NCBI RefSeq assembly: GCF_017311575.1
Contig: NZ_JAFFQY010000013.1
Location: 1-34,512 of the forward strand
Reading direction: 5' to 3'
DNA length: 34,512 nucleotides
Source of the DNA: Roseococcus thiosulfatophilus
GTDB taxonomy: Bacteria; Pseudomonadota; Alphaproteobacteria; Acetobacterales; Acetobacteraceae
Part shown: one piece after another, positions 1 through 8,319 of the stretch
Layout of the letters: every line of letters begins with the position of its first letter
Position numbering within the stretch: position 1 is the stretch's first letter
The notes under the pieces: generated by a model
What the model saw: the letters and a program-made list of their open reading frames with translations, nothing else
Databases searched by the model: none
What the model was told of the DNA's origin: nothing
Program-made: the position numbers and the translations under genes

Positions 1-321
1 GAGGTCGCCCGGCGCCATCTCCACCAGCTTCTCGGCGAGCCGCACCGAGGGCTCATGCCCCTTCTGGAAGAAGGTGTGGTAGTAGGGCAGGGCCAGCAAT
101 TGCTTGTAGGCCGCATCCGCCAGCCGCTTCTCGGAAAAGCCGAGCGAGGCGCACCAGAGGCCCGCCATGGCCTCGATGTAGCGGCGGCCCTCGGTGTCCA
201 CCACATGCACGCCGTCACCCTTGGCGATCAGCACCGCCCCGTCGCGCCCATGGGCGTCGAGGTCGGTCTGCTGGTGCACCATATGGGCGATGTCCGCCAT
301 GTGCAGGTTGTTGGCGCGCAT
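1..321 (-). CDS. Class III (omega) PLP-dependent aminotransferase, N-terminal part only
   Basis: The first 107 codons of a reverse-strand gene that runs off the left edge. The translation starts MRANNLHMADIAHMVHQQ and contains the segment VVDTEGRRYIEAMAGLWC. This matches the N-terminus of class III aminotransferases, where a 'dG..y.D..G.ryld...g' segment precedes the PLP domain. Such enzymes move an amino group from omega-amino acids or amines to pyruvate or another keto acid in the cytoplasm. The PLP lysine lies outside the window, so the substrate cannot be assigned. The ATG at 321 is preceded by a GGAG/GAGGG purine run that sits inside an inverted repeat. The gene lies 89 bp downstream of the GlcG-like gene on the same strand and may share its transcript. 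The family call is fairly secure; the substrate is unknown. Confidence 0.8.
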   Translation of the reverse strand, partial: MRANNLHMADIAHMVHQQTDLDAHGRDGAVLIAKGDGVHVVDTEGRRYIEAMAGLWCASLGFSEKRLADAAYKQLLALPYYHTFFQKGHEPSVRLAEKLVEMAPGDL

Positions 322-330
322 GATGGGGCT

Positions 331-351
331 CCCTCTCCGGTCCGGAGAGGG
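331..351. promoter_or_regulatory. Perfect inverted repeat over the ribosome-binding site of the aminotransferase gene
   Basis: CCCTCTCCGG-T-CCGGAGAGGG is a perfect dyad with 10-bp arms and one central base. As RNA it would form an 8-bp stem with a 5-nt loop. On the minus strand its downstream arm is the GGAGAGGG purine run that would serve as Shine-Dalgarno sequence for the ATG at 321. Folding would therefore hide the ribosome-binding site. It could instead be a protein operator or the terminator of the upstream gene; there is no T tract. Confidence 0.5.
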
Positions 352-410
352 AAGCCTAGGCCCATCCGCGCGCCGCTGTCAGTCCCTGATCCGTTTGGCC
401 CCGATGGGGG

Positions 411-878
411 TCAGGCGGGATCACCCGTGTCCGGCGCCAGGCCGGCCGCCTCGATGCCCGCGATGCAGGCTTCCTCGTCCTTGGCCGAGACATCGCCCGA
501 GATGCCGACGGCGCCCAGCAGCACATGGGCCGCGTCGCGGACCAACACGCCGCCCTGGGCCGGCACGGCCTTGCCGCCCGTCAGGTCGGACAGCGCGTTG
601 GTGAAGCCCGGCATGGACTGGGCGCGCCGCGCCAATTCCCGCGTGCCGAAGCCCATGGCCAGCGCGCCATAGGCCTTGCCGGTCGCGATCTCGGGGCGCA
701 GCAGGCTCGCGCCATCCTCGCGCTTCGTCACCTTCACATGCCCGCCGGCGTCGAGCACCACGACGCAGAGCGGCAGCAGCCCCAGCTCGCGGCCCTTGGC
801 GAGGGCGGCATCGGCGATGGTCTCGGCCTGGGCGAGGGTGAGGCCGTTCACGGCGGCCGGGTGGGCGGGCTGGGGCAT
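411..878 (-). CDS. GlcG/HbpS-family (DUF336) heme-binding-type protein
   Basis: 155 residues, the usual single-domain size of the GlcG/HbpS family. It has the family's N-terminal 'LTLAQAETIADAALAKG' helix, the strand 'LCVVVLDAGGHVKVTKREDG', an 'RPEIATGKAYGA' helix and the 'GGVLVRD...LLGAVGISG' glycine-rich end. Members are small cytoplasmic or exported proteins found beside glycolate oxidase, dehydrogenase or cobalamin genes. Some bind heme or degradation products, but for most the role is unproven. No signal peptide is seen here. A good AAGGAG ribosome-binding site lies 7 nt before the ATG. The gene follows the EnvC-like gene by 48 bp, with a small hairpin between, and precedes the aminotransferase. 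The family call is firm; the function is open. Confidence 0.85.
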   Translation of the reverse strand: MPQPAHPAAVNGLTLAQAETIADAALAKGRELGLLPLCVVVLDAGGHVKVTKREDGASLLRPEIATGKAYGALAMGFGTRELARRAQSMPGFTNALSDLTGGKAVPAQGGVLVRDAAHVLLGAVGISGDVSAKDEEACIAGIEAAGLAPDTGDPA

Positions 879-908
879 GGTCGTCTCCTTGATCCTTGCC
901 CCGAATTA

Positions 909-927
909 ACCCGGAACGGCGCCGGGT
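909..927 (-). terminator. Short hairpin at the end of the EnvC-like gene
   Basis: ACCCGG and CCGGGT arms (6 bp) with a 7-nt loop, read on the minus strand directly after and overlapping the stop codon of the EnvC-like gene, followed by TTAATT. There is no real T run, so it is at best a weak or attenuating terminator between this gene and the downstream GlcG-like gene. Confidence 0.3.
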
Positions 928-2105
928 CAAATCCGCAGCAGCGGGCGGGGGTCCACGGCCTCGCCGCGCCGGCGCAGCTCCACATAGAGGGTGGGGCTGC
1001 CCGAGGGCGCCAGCACCCCCACCGGCTCGCCCGCGCGCAGGCGTTGGCCCGCCCGCACATCCAGCCGCGCCATGCCTCCCAGCACCAGGTGCTGCCCCGC
1101 CCCGCATTCGACGATGACCAGCTGCCCATAGCTGCGGAAGGGCGCGGCGAAGGCGACGGAGCCCGCGCAGGGCGTCACCACCCTGGCACCCGGCGCGGCC
1201 GAGAAGGTGAGCCCCCGCGCCGGCCCGCCCTCGCCGGGCGAGCCGAAGCCGCGCACCAACCGACCGGCCACGGGGGCGATGCTGCCGGGCGGCGACGGGT
1301 CCGCGGGCGGGGCGCTGGGTTCGGGCGCGGGCGCGGGGGCGGGCCGGGCACGGCGGGCCGCGGCGGCGGCGGCGCGCGCCTCCGCCCGGGCACGCGCCGC
1401 CTCCGCCCTTGCCCGCGCCGCCTCGACCCGTGCGAGCGCCTCGGCCAGCGAGGTGGCGCGGGCGATGGCGGCCTCGGCCTGCTCGGCGGCGCGGCGCTCG
1501 GCGCGGGTCTGGAGGGTCAGGTTGCGCTGCGCCTCGGCGAATTGCGCATCCAGCGCCGCGGCGGCCTCGCGCGCCGCGGCCTCGCTGGCGGCGAGGCGGG
1601 CACGGGCGGCGTCCAGCGCCTCGGCCTCCTCCCGCGCCCGGGTGGCGGCGTCGCGCAGCCGGGCGGCGAGGAGTTGCGCTTCCCGCACCATGCCGCGCAT
1701 GGCGGCCAGGCCCAGCGTGACCTCCTCCGGCGGCATGGGCGCGGCCAGCAGCAGGGGGGCGGGTTCGCGCGCCACGCGCATCAGCACCGGCAGCAGGGGG
1801 GCGATGCGGGCGGCGAGTTCGGCCACCTCGGCCCGTGCCGCGGCCTCGGCGGTGGCCAAGGCTTCCGCGCGTTCGGTGGCGTCCAGAAGCGCGCGCTCGG
1901 CTTCCTGGGCGCGGGCGGCGCCGGCCACGCGCTCGGCGGCCAGGCGCTCGGCCTCCGCCTCGGCCTCGGCGCGGCGTTCCTCGGCGGCCTCGGCCGCGCG
2001 GCGGGCCTCGGCGGCCTGGCGCTGCGCCTCGGCGGCCGTCTGCGCCGCCACGCCACCCCCTGCCGCCAGCCAGATCGCCGCCCCCAGAAACCATCCCCGC
2101 ATCAT
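927..2105 (-). CDS. EnvC-like murein hydrolase activator (coiled coil plus degenerate LytM/M23 domain)
   Basis: 392 residues: a signal peptide (MRGWFLGAAIWLAAGGGVAA), a very Ala/Glu/Arg-rich coiled coil to about residue 260, a Pro-rich linker, then a C-terminal LytM (peptidase M23) domain. The metal-binding residues of active M23 enzymes are missing: the HxxxD region reads GLTFSAAPG and the HxH region reads LYVELRRRG. EnvC, which activates AmiA/AmiB amidases during septal splitting, is degenerate in the same way, so I infer a non-catalytic amidase activator in the periplasm. Two adjacent ATGs lie at 2105 and 2102. An ATG at 2150 would add 15 residues before the signal peptide and was rejected. 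The reading frame stays open much further upstream, but that extension is antisense to the GST gene and is not coding. Confidence 0.85.
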   Translation of the reverse strand: MMRGWFLGAAIWLAAGGGVAAQTAAEAQRQAAEARRAAEAAEERRAEAEAEAERLAAERVAGAARAQEAERALLDATERAEALATAEAAARAEVAELAARIAPLLPVLMRVAREPAPLLLAAPMPPEEVTLGLAAMRGMVREAQLLAARLRDAATRAREEAEALDAARARLAASEAAAREAAAALDAQFAEAQRNLTLQTRAERRAAEQAEAAIARATSLAEALARVEAARARAEAARARAEARAAAAAARRARPAPAPAPEPSAPPADPSPPGSIAPVAGRLVRGFGSPGEGGPARGLTFSAAPGARVVTPCAGSVAFAAPFRSYGQLVIVECGAGQHLVLGGMARLDVRAGQRLRAGEPVGVLAPSGSPTLYVELRRRGEAVDPRPLLRI

Positions 2106-2156
2106 GGGGGCGGACCAGACCACAGACCGGGCCGCGCCGCCAAGGACCATGAGCGC

Positions 2157-2169
2157 GCGTGATTCACGC
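2157..2169. promoter_or_regulatory. 13-bp dyad with a GANTC site at its centre, in a divergent promoter region
   Basis: GCGTGATTCACGC has perfect 6-bp arms (GCGTGA/TCACGC) around one base, and the CcrM target GATTC lies at 2161-2165. It sits in the roughly 150-bp gap between the divergent EnvC-like and GST genes, 52 bp upstream of the EnvC-like start. It could be an operator whose binding is sensitive to methylation. I cannot identify a binding protein or the promoters. Confidence 0.35.
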
Positions 2170-2258
2170 CTCCAGGCGTTCCGCCCCGCTGCGATCACCC
2201 GCCAAGGTTTCCTCCCTCCCGCGCCCGTGCGAGAAACCTCCCCGGAAAGGAACGCCCC

Positions 2259-2912
2259 ATGCCCGAAGGTCGCCTCTTCATCGGCACACGCCGCTATTCC
2301 TCCTGGTCGCTGCGCGGCTGGCTGGCCGTGCGCCTCGCGCGGCTGGATGTGGAGGAGGTGGTGATCGCCCTCGCCACCCAATCCACCGCCGCCATCAAGG
2401 GCGCCTCGCCCACCGGCATGGTGCCCTGCCTGGAGCATGGGGGCGCGCGCATCTGGGACAGCCTGGCCATCGGGGAATATTGCGCCGAACTCACCCCCGG
2501 CCTGTGGCCGGCCGACCGCATGGTGCGCGCTCATGCCCGCGCCGTGACCTGCGAGATGCATTCGGGCTTCCGCGAATTGCGCGTCGCCATGCCCATGAAC
2601 CTGGGGCGGGACTTCGCCGGCCGCGGGCGGACGCCGGGCGTGTTGGCCGATATCGCGCGCGTGGAAGCCCTCTGGGCGGAATGCCTGGAGGCGCATGGCG
2701 GGCCCTACCTGTTCGGCGCGAACTTCACCCTGGCCGATGCCTTCTACGCCCCGGTGGTGGCGCGCTTCCTCACCTGGCAGCCGCAGCTCAAGGCCACCAG
2801 CATGGCCTATGTGGAGGCCGTGCGCGCCCACCCGCTGGTGGCGGAATGGTATGACCTGGCCCGCGCCGAACCGGCGGAATGGCTGCTCGACAAGTATGAG
2901 AACCCGGCATGA
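2259..2912 (+). CDS. Glutathione S-transferase family protein
   Basis: 217 residues, standard for a cytosolic GST. The N-terminal thioredoxin-like half begins 'RLFIGTRRYSSWSLRGWL', placing a Ser/Tyr cluster where the glutathione-activating residue usually lies. It continues with 'GMVPCLEHGGARIWDSLAI', which holds the cis-proline (VPCL) and the D-S gamma-glutamyl-binding pair. The helical C-terminal half contains 'GPYLFGANFTLADAFYAPV', the usual N-capping/aspartate motif. It probably conjugates or isomerises electrophiles with glutathione in the cytoplasm; the substrate is unknown. A GGAAAGGA ribosome-binding site precedes the ATG. The last four bases (ATGA) are shared with the start of the next gene, so the two are translationally coupled. 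Confidence 0.88.
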   Translation: MPEGRLFIGTRRYSSWSLRGWLAVRLARLDVEEVVIALATQSTAAIKGASPTGMVPCLEHGGARIWDSLAIGEYCAELTPGLWPADRMVRAHARAVTCEMHSGFRELRVAMPMNLGRDFAGRGRTPGVLADIARVEALWAECLEAHGGPYLFGANFTLADAFYAPVVARFLTWQPQLKATSMAYVEAVRAHPLVAEWYDLARAEPAEWLLDKYENPA

Positions 2913-3802
2913 CCGACACTGCTCTGGCCCTCGACCATGTGGGCGTCTGCAATTTCGAACTGGGGCCGATGACGGCGGCCTATGAGGCGCTGGGCTTCAC
3001 CCTCTCGCCCATCGCGCAGCAATCGGGCAAGCGCACGCCCGACAGCCCGACCGAGCGCATGGCCACCGGCAACCGCTGCGCCTTCCTGCGCCATGGCTAT
3101 ATCGAATTGCTGGCCATCGTGGAGCCGGGGCGCTGGGACAACCGCCTCTCGGAATTCGTGGGGCGTTATGGCGGGCTGCACATCCTGGCCATGGCGATGG
3201 ACGATGCCGAGGCGAATCTGGCCCGGCTGCGGCGCGGCGGGGTGGACATCCCCGGCATCGCGCATCTCGAACGCCCGGTGGACAAGCCTGACGGGCCGCG
3301 CGCCCGCTTCTCCCGCCTGCCCTGGCCCGATGCGCCGGAGGGGCGGCTGCAACTCATCCAGCATCACACGCCGGAACTGATGTGGCAGCCGCATCTGCTG
3401 GACCACGCCAACAAGGCCGACCTGCTGGAGGAACTCATCCTCGTCAGCCCGAACCCGGCGGAAAGTGGCGCGCGCCTCTCCCGCCTGACGGGCCTGTCGC
3501 TGGAACCCGGCGCCGAGGGCGGCTTCGTGCTGCGCTTCCCGGGCGGCGCCGGCGTGGCCGGGCCGAACGCGCCGGCCATGGAAACCCGCGTGAGCCTGCT
3601 GCCGCCCGAGGCTTTGCCCGCCATGCTGCCGGGCGTGGAAATCCCGAGCCTGCCCTTCCTGGCGGGCTTCGTGGTCCGCACCAGCGATGGCAATGCCGCC
3701 GTGTCGCGCATCCTGGGCGACAAGGCCGTGGCGCTGCCGGGCGGGCGGCTGATGGTGCCGCCCGCGCTCGCCGCCGGGGCCGCGGTGGTCTTCGCCCCGT
3801 GA
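2909..3802 (+). CDS. VOC-superfamily (glyoxalase-like) protein
   Basis: 297 residues. It begins 'ALDHVGVCNFELGPMTAAYE', the beta-alpha start of a vicinal-oxygen-chelate module whose His is a potential metal ligand. 'GYIELLAIVEPG' provides the E of the next strand. The layout fits the glyoxalase-like type with two VOC halves, the second (about residues 165-295) being more degenerate. These metalloenzymes include dioxygenases, lyases and isomerases, so the reaction cannot be named. It overlaps the GST gene by ATGA and the next gene by GTGA. A GST-VOC pair suggests handling of a reactive or glutathione-linked compound, but that is inference. Confidence 0.8.
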   Translation: MTDTALALDHVGVCNFELGPMTAAYEALGFTLSPIAQQSGKRTPDSPTERMATGNRCAFLRHGYIELLAIVEPGRWDNRLSEFVGRYGGLHILAMAMDDAEANLARLRRGGVDIPGIAHLERPVDKPDGPRARFSRLPWPDAPEGRLQLIQHHTPELMWQPHLLDHANKADLLEELILVSPNPAESGARLSRLTGLSLEPGAEGGFVLRFPGGAGVAGPNAPAMETRVSLLPPEALPAMLPGVEIPSLPFLAGFVVRTSDGNAAVSRILGDKAVALPGGRLMVPPALAAGAAVVFAP

Positions 3803-4548
3803 TCCCCGCCGCCGCCATCGGGCGGTCGCTCCGGCTGTATCACGACAAGGCGCGCCGGCCGGCGCTGGACGCCTTCCACCGGCGGTTCCTGAATTTCGGG
3901 GACCTCGCCTTCGACGTGGGCTGCCATGTGGGCGACCGCGCGGCCAGCTTTCTGCGGATTGGCGCCCGCGTGGTGGCGGTGGAACCCCAGCCGCGCCTCG
4001 CCCGCACCCTGCGTCTCCTGTTCCACCGCGCGCCCGGCTTCGCGCTGGAGGAAGTGCTGCTGGGCGCCACTCCGGGCGAGGCCGTGCTGCGCCTGAACCG
4101 CGCCAACCCCACCGTCGCCACGGCCAGCGAGGCCTTCATCGCCGCCGCCGCCGGCGCCCCGGGCTGGGAGGGGCAGGAATGGGACGCGACGCTCACCCTG
4201 CCACGCACCACCCTTGATGCGCTGGTGGCCCGCCACGGCCCCCCCGCCTTCATCAAGATTGATGTGGAGGGCTGGGAGGCGGAGGTGCTGGCGGGCCTCT
4301 CCGTGGCCCCGCCCGCGCTTTCCTTCGAGTTCACCACCATCCAGTGCGAGGTCGCCCATGCGGCGCTGGCGCGGCTGATGGCGCTGGGCTTCGCCCATTT
4401 CAACGCCTGCCTGGGCGAGAGCATGTCCTGGGCCTTCCCCGCCGCCGTGGATGCCGCGCAGATGGCCGCCTGGCTCGACGCCCTGCCGCCGGAGGCCAAC
4501 AGCGGCGATGTCTATGCCAGCCTGGACCCCGCGCGGCTTTCGGCCTGA
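3799..4548 (+). CDS. FkbM-family SAM-dependent methyltransferase
   Basis: 249 residues from a GTG that overlaps the VOC stop codon (GTGA). It has the family's SAM-binding motif in 'FDVGCHVGDRAASFL', the acidic end of strand 2 in 'VVAVEPQPRLA', and the signature 'FIKIDVEGWEAEVLAGL', which is characteristic of FkbM methyltransferases. These O-methylate sugars, polyketides or small molecules in the cytoplasm; the acceptor is unknown. An upstream in-frame ATG at 3382 was rejected because that extension lies entirely within the VOC gene. The 3' end overlaps the convergent opgH by 37 bp, so the two C-termini are encoded on opposite strands of the same DNA. Confidence 0.85.
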   Translation: MIPAAAIGRSLRLYHDKARRPALDAFHRRFLNFGDLAFDVGCHVGDRAASFLRIGARVVAVEPQPRLARTLRLLFHRAPGFALEEVLLGATPGEAVLRLNRANPTVATASEAFIAAAAGAPGWEGQEWDATLTLPRTTLDALVARHGPPAFIKIDVEGWEAEVLAGLSVAPPALSFEFTTIQCEVAHAALARLMALGFAHFNACLGESMSWAFPAAVDAAQMAAWLDALPPEANSGDVYASLDPARLSA

Positions 4549-6194
4549 ACCTCCTCCGGTGTCGCGGCGATCCCGCGCGCCTTGAGCCAGCGCCCGGCGC
4601 CCGGCGCCGTGGTCCAGACGCAGAAGGGGATGGCCAGGAGCAGCCCCCCCACCCAGGGCAGCGCGAACCACAGCGCCCAGGGCGCGGTGGCGGCCACGCC
4701 CAGCAGCGCCAGCGCTCCCAGCAGGGTGTGCGGCCAGAGCAGCCGCGCCGCATCTCCCCAGGAGACGCCCCGATCGGCCCGGTTCTGCGGCTTCCAGCCC
4801 ATCCGCAGCCCGAAGGGCAGGGCCAGCAGGAAACCCGTCTGGTGCACGGCGCGGATGGGGGCCAGCAGCAGCGCGAACAGCATTTCGGCCAGCGCCCCGC
4901 GCAGGAAGCGCCCCCGCCCGCCATAGGTCGCGGCCAGCCGCCCTTGCGCCAGCACCTGCGCATACCCCGCCAGCTTGGAGGCCGCCGGCAGCGCCCAGAA
5001 GGCGAGGAACAGCGCCACCAGCAGCGCCGTGGGCGCGGCGTCGAAGCCCCTCGTCGCCGCGATCATCGCGGCCAGCGCGAAGGCCAGCACCCAGAGCGGC
5101 GCGCAGAGGAACAGCAGCACCGCCTGGAGCAATTGCCACCGCGCCATCAGCGTCAGCCCCGGCGCCCCCAGCAGCGACCAGTACTGCATGTTGCCCTCGG
5201 CCCAGCGCAGGTCGCGCGCCAGGAATTCGGGCAGGGCGGGCGGGTTGCCCTCCAGGCTGCCCTCCTCCTCGGGCACGCACCAGACCTCCCAGCCGGCCTC
5301 GTGCAGGCGCACCGCCTCCACCTGGTCGTGGCTGAGAATGGCGCGGCCATCGGGGAGGGATTCGAGCCGCCCATGTTCGCGGAAGGGCATGATGCGGATC
5401 AGCGCATTATGCCCCCAATAGGGGCCCTTCTCGGCCTGCCACCAGCCCTGGCCGGTGGACCAGGCGCGCATCCCCGCGCGCATGCCGAATTGGAACAGGC
5501 GCGGGAAAGCCGCCGTGACGGGCCGCCCCACGATCAACTGCTGGAGAATGGCGATGCGCGGCGCGGACTCCATGGTGGCGACCAGGGTCCGCACCGCTTC
5601 GGGCGACATCTGCGAATCGGCGTCGAGGCAGAGCAGGTGGTCGTAATCGCGTCCCTCCGCCTCCAGGAATTCCATGACATTCCCGGCCTTGAAGCCGGTG
5701 TTCACCGTGCGGCGGCGCAGGTGGATGCGCGCGGCATCCGCCGGGCGGCGGGCGCGCAGGGCGGCGATGGCGGCGGCCTCGGCCTCGGCAGGCGCGCCCT
5801 CGGTGCTGTCCGAGAGGAACCACAGCGCGAAGTGTGGGGCGGGCAGCCCGTCCAGCAGGGCTTCCAGCGGCGGAATGACCCCTGCCATGTCCTCGTTGCG
5901 GATGCACACGCCGATGACGGTGCGCGTGCGCGGCGGCCCTTCGGGGGCCCGCAGGGCCGGCACCACATGCGCGGCCGGCCGCGGCGTGAAGAGCAGGATG
6001 GCCAGCCCCACCAGCCCATTCCCGCAGGAGAGCGCGGCCCAGGGTGTCAGGCCCGCCAGCGCCAGCAGCCAGGCGATGTCGAGCGCGGAAAGCCCATCGC
6101 CCCCCACCGCGCGCCCCGCCAGCAGCAGGGCCGAGAGGGCGATCAGCCCGCACAGGGCGAGGAAGGCGAGGCGCCGCAAGGTCATGCGCCCCAT
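4512..6194 (-). CDS. opgH: Osmoregulated periplasmic glucan glucosyltransferase OpgH (MdoH)
   Basis: An inner-membrane GT2 enzyme that builds the beta-glucan backbone of osmoregulated periplasmic glucans from UDP-glucose and passes it to the periplasm. It has 560 residues, short for the family because the long N-terminal tail of enterobacterial MdoH is missing. In order: two N-terminal membrane helices; a GT2 domain with 'VIGVCIRNEDM', the DAD metal-binding motif (D191, D193) and 'ILSHDQVEAVRL'; the R..RW motif (R330-W331); then several C-terminal membrane segments. The usual periplasmic partner OpgG is not in the window. The start is 6194 or 6185 (MTLRR); the ribosome-binding sites do not decide. 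A 42-codon membrane-peptide gene lies 31 bp upstream. The end overlaps the FkbM gene. Confidence 0.93.
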   Translation of the reverse strand: MGRMTLRRLAFLALCGLIALSALLLAGRAVGGDGLSALDIAWLLALAGLTPWAALSCGNGLVGLAILLFTPRPAAHVVPALRAPEGPPRTRTVIGVCIRNEDMAGVIPPLEALLDGLPAPHFALWFLSDSTEGAPAEAEAAAIAALRARRPADAARIHLRRRTVNTGFKAGNVMEFLEAEGRDYDHLLCLDADSQMSPEAVRTLVATMESAPRIAILQQLIVGRPVTAAFPRLFQFGMRAGMRAWSTGQGWWQAEKGPYWGHNALIRIMPFREHGRLESLPDGRAILSHDQVEAVRLHEAGWEVWCVPEEEGSLEGNPPALPEFLARDLRWAEGNMQYWSLLGAPGLTLMARWQLLQAVLLFLCAPLWVLAFALAAMIAATRGFDAAPTALLVALFLAFWALPAASKLAGYAQVLAQGRLAATYGGRGRFLRGALAEMLFALLLAPIRAVHQTGFLLALPFGLRMGWKPQNRADRGVSWGDAARLLWPHTLLGALALLGVAATAPWALWFALPWVGGLLLAIPFCVWTTAPGAGRWLKARGIAATPEEVQAESRAGSRLA

Positions 6195-6225
6195 CCTGCC
6201 ACGGCGCGTGCCTTTTGCCGAAAGC

Positions 6226-6354
6226 TCAGCCGGTGACGAGATTCCAGACGGTGCGGGCCATCACGGCGAGGAATGCGGCCAGGAGCAGCAGCAGGGTGAA
6301 GCGCAGCAGGATGAGAAAGGCGTTGCCGCGCCGGGCCGCCCGATGTTCCGCCAT
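6226..6354 (-). CDS. Putative 42-residue single-pass membrane protein upstream of opgH
   Basis: Reads MAEHRAARRGNAF, then a hydrophobic stretch of about 22 residues (LILLRFTLLLLLAAFLAVMA) and the tail RTVWNLVTG. A basic N-terminus followed by one helix predicts an inner-membrane peptide with its N-terminus inside. An AAGG lies 9 nt before the ATG. The stop is 31 bp from the opgH start on the same strand, so the two are probably co-transcribed. I do not recognise the family. A role as an OpgH accessory or regulatory peptide is inference from position only. Codon third positions are largely G or C, like real genes here. Confidence 0.55.
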   Translation of the reverse strand: MAEHRAARRGNAFLILLRFTLLLLLAAFLAVMARTVWNLVTG

Positions 6355-6362
6355 GGCAGGAA

Positions 6363-6419
6363 ACCTTCAAGGTGAAAAATGCGGACGCGGGTTAACCTTG
6401 GCGCAACGCACCTTCAAGG
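6363..6419. repeat. Two copies of ACCTTCAAGG 47 bp apart
   Basis: The 10-mer ACCTTCAAGG occurs at 6363-6372 and 6410-6419. Each contains CCTT-C-AAGG, a small dyad. Both lie in the region upstream of the small membrane-peptide gene and opgH; the proximal copy overlaps its Shine-Dalgarno region. Paired operator half-sites are possible, but chance cannot be excluded. Confidence 0.3.
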
Positions 6420-6431
6420 CGGCCAGGGGAG

Positions 6432-6440
6432 TTATCCACA
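6432..6440 (+). promoter_or_regulatory. Perfect consensus DnaA box (TTATCCACA)
   Basis: TTATCCACA matches the high-affinity DnaA box exactly. It lies in the 142-bp gap between the ccrM stop and the start of the opgH-linked small gene, a comparatively A+T-rich stretch. No further perfect box was noticed beside it, so this looks like a regulatory or titration site rather than an origin. Confidence 0.5.
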
Positions 6441-6496
6441 TGACAATTTCGGACGAATAGGCCGGGTAATGGGTTGACAAAACTTCAAATTGAGTT

Positions 6497-7603
<1,107 letters not shown>

Positions 7604-7635
7604 TCAGGGACCATGCCGGGGCCAGAGTCGTGCCG

Positions 7636-8319
7636 TCAACCGCGCTGAAGCGCCAGCGCCGCCTCCACGGGCGCGAAACCGCGGCGATGGTGCGGGCAGG
7701 GGCCGTGCCGGGCGATGGCGTCGCGGTGCAGCGCGGTGCCGTAGCCCTGGTGCCGGACGAAGCCATATTGCGGCCAGGCGCGGGCCAGCTTCGCCATGCC
7801 CGCGTCGCGCACCGTCTTGGCCAGGATGGAGGCGGCCGCGATCGACAGCGACAGCCCATCGCCCCCCACCACGCAGCGCACGGGGCAGGGCAGGTCCGGC
7901 GCGCGATTTCCGTCCACCAGCACCACATCGGGCCGGATGGTGAGGCGCATCACCGCGCGGCACATCGCAATATGCGTGGCGGCCAGGATGTTGTGCGTGG
8001 CGATCTCGCGCGCCGAGGCCGCTCCCAGGGCGAAGACCAGCAGCCCGTCGCGGGCAGCGGCGCGGATCGCGGTGGCGGCGGCCTCGCGCGCCGCCGGGCT
8101 CAGGCGTTTGCTGTCATCGAGCAGCGCGGCCAGCGGCTCGGGGCAGGGGGCAAGGAACATGACGGCGCCGGCCAGCACGGGGCCGGCCAGTGGCCCGCGC
8201 CCCGCCTCGTCGACCCCGGCGACGAGCCCGCCCGCTTCTGCCTCCAGCTTGTCGTCCGGCACCAGGCCCCCCGCGCGAATCGCGGGCCCATCCTGCCGTG
8301 CCGGGGGCGGGGCGGTCAA
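7636..8319 (-). CDS. rnhB: Ribonuclease HII
   Basis: 227 residues; cleaves the RNA strand of RNA-DNA hybrids and starts removal of ribonucleotides misincorporated in DNA. The type 2 RNase H signature '[16 protein letters not shown]' supplies D37 and E38. 'LLDDSKRLS' and '[11 protein letters not shown]' supply the next conserved residues, and '[16 protein letters not shown]' the final aspartate. An N-terminal extension of about 30 residues precedes the core. The start shares ATGA with the stop of the upstream radical SAM gene, indicating translational coupling. An rnhB-ccrM order is common in alphaproteobacteria. Confidence 0.94.
   Translation of the reverse strand: MTAPPPARQDGPAIRAGGLVPDDKLEAEAGGLVAGVDEAGRGPLAGPVLAGAVMFLAPCPEPLAALLDDSKRLSPAAREAAATAIRAAARDGLLVFALGAASAREIATHNILAATHIAMCRAVMRLTIRPDVVLVDGNRAPDLPCPVRCVVGGDGLSLSIAAASILAKTVRDAGMAKLARAWPQYGFVRHQGYGTALHRDAIARHGPCPHHRRGFAPVEAALALQRG

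Noticed and set aside
525-2162. 545-codon plus-strand frame
   Set aside because: Antisense to the GlcG-like and EnvC-like genes; no recognisable domain.
2106-2831. N-terminal extension of the EnvC-like frame
   Set aside because: It lies antisense to the GST gene and precedes a perfectly good signal peptide starting at 2105.
6474-6479. TTGACA at 6474 as a plus-strand -35 element
   Set aside because: No -10 at suitable distance, and the DNA downstream on that strand is antisense to ccrM.
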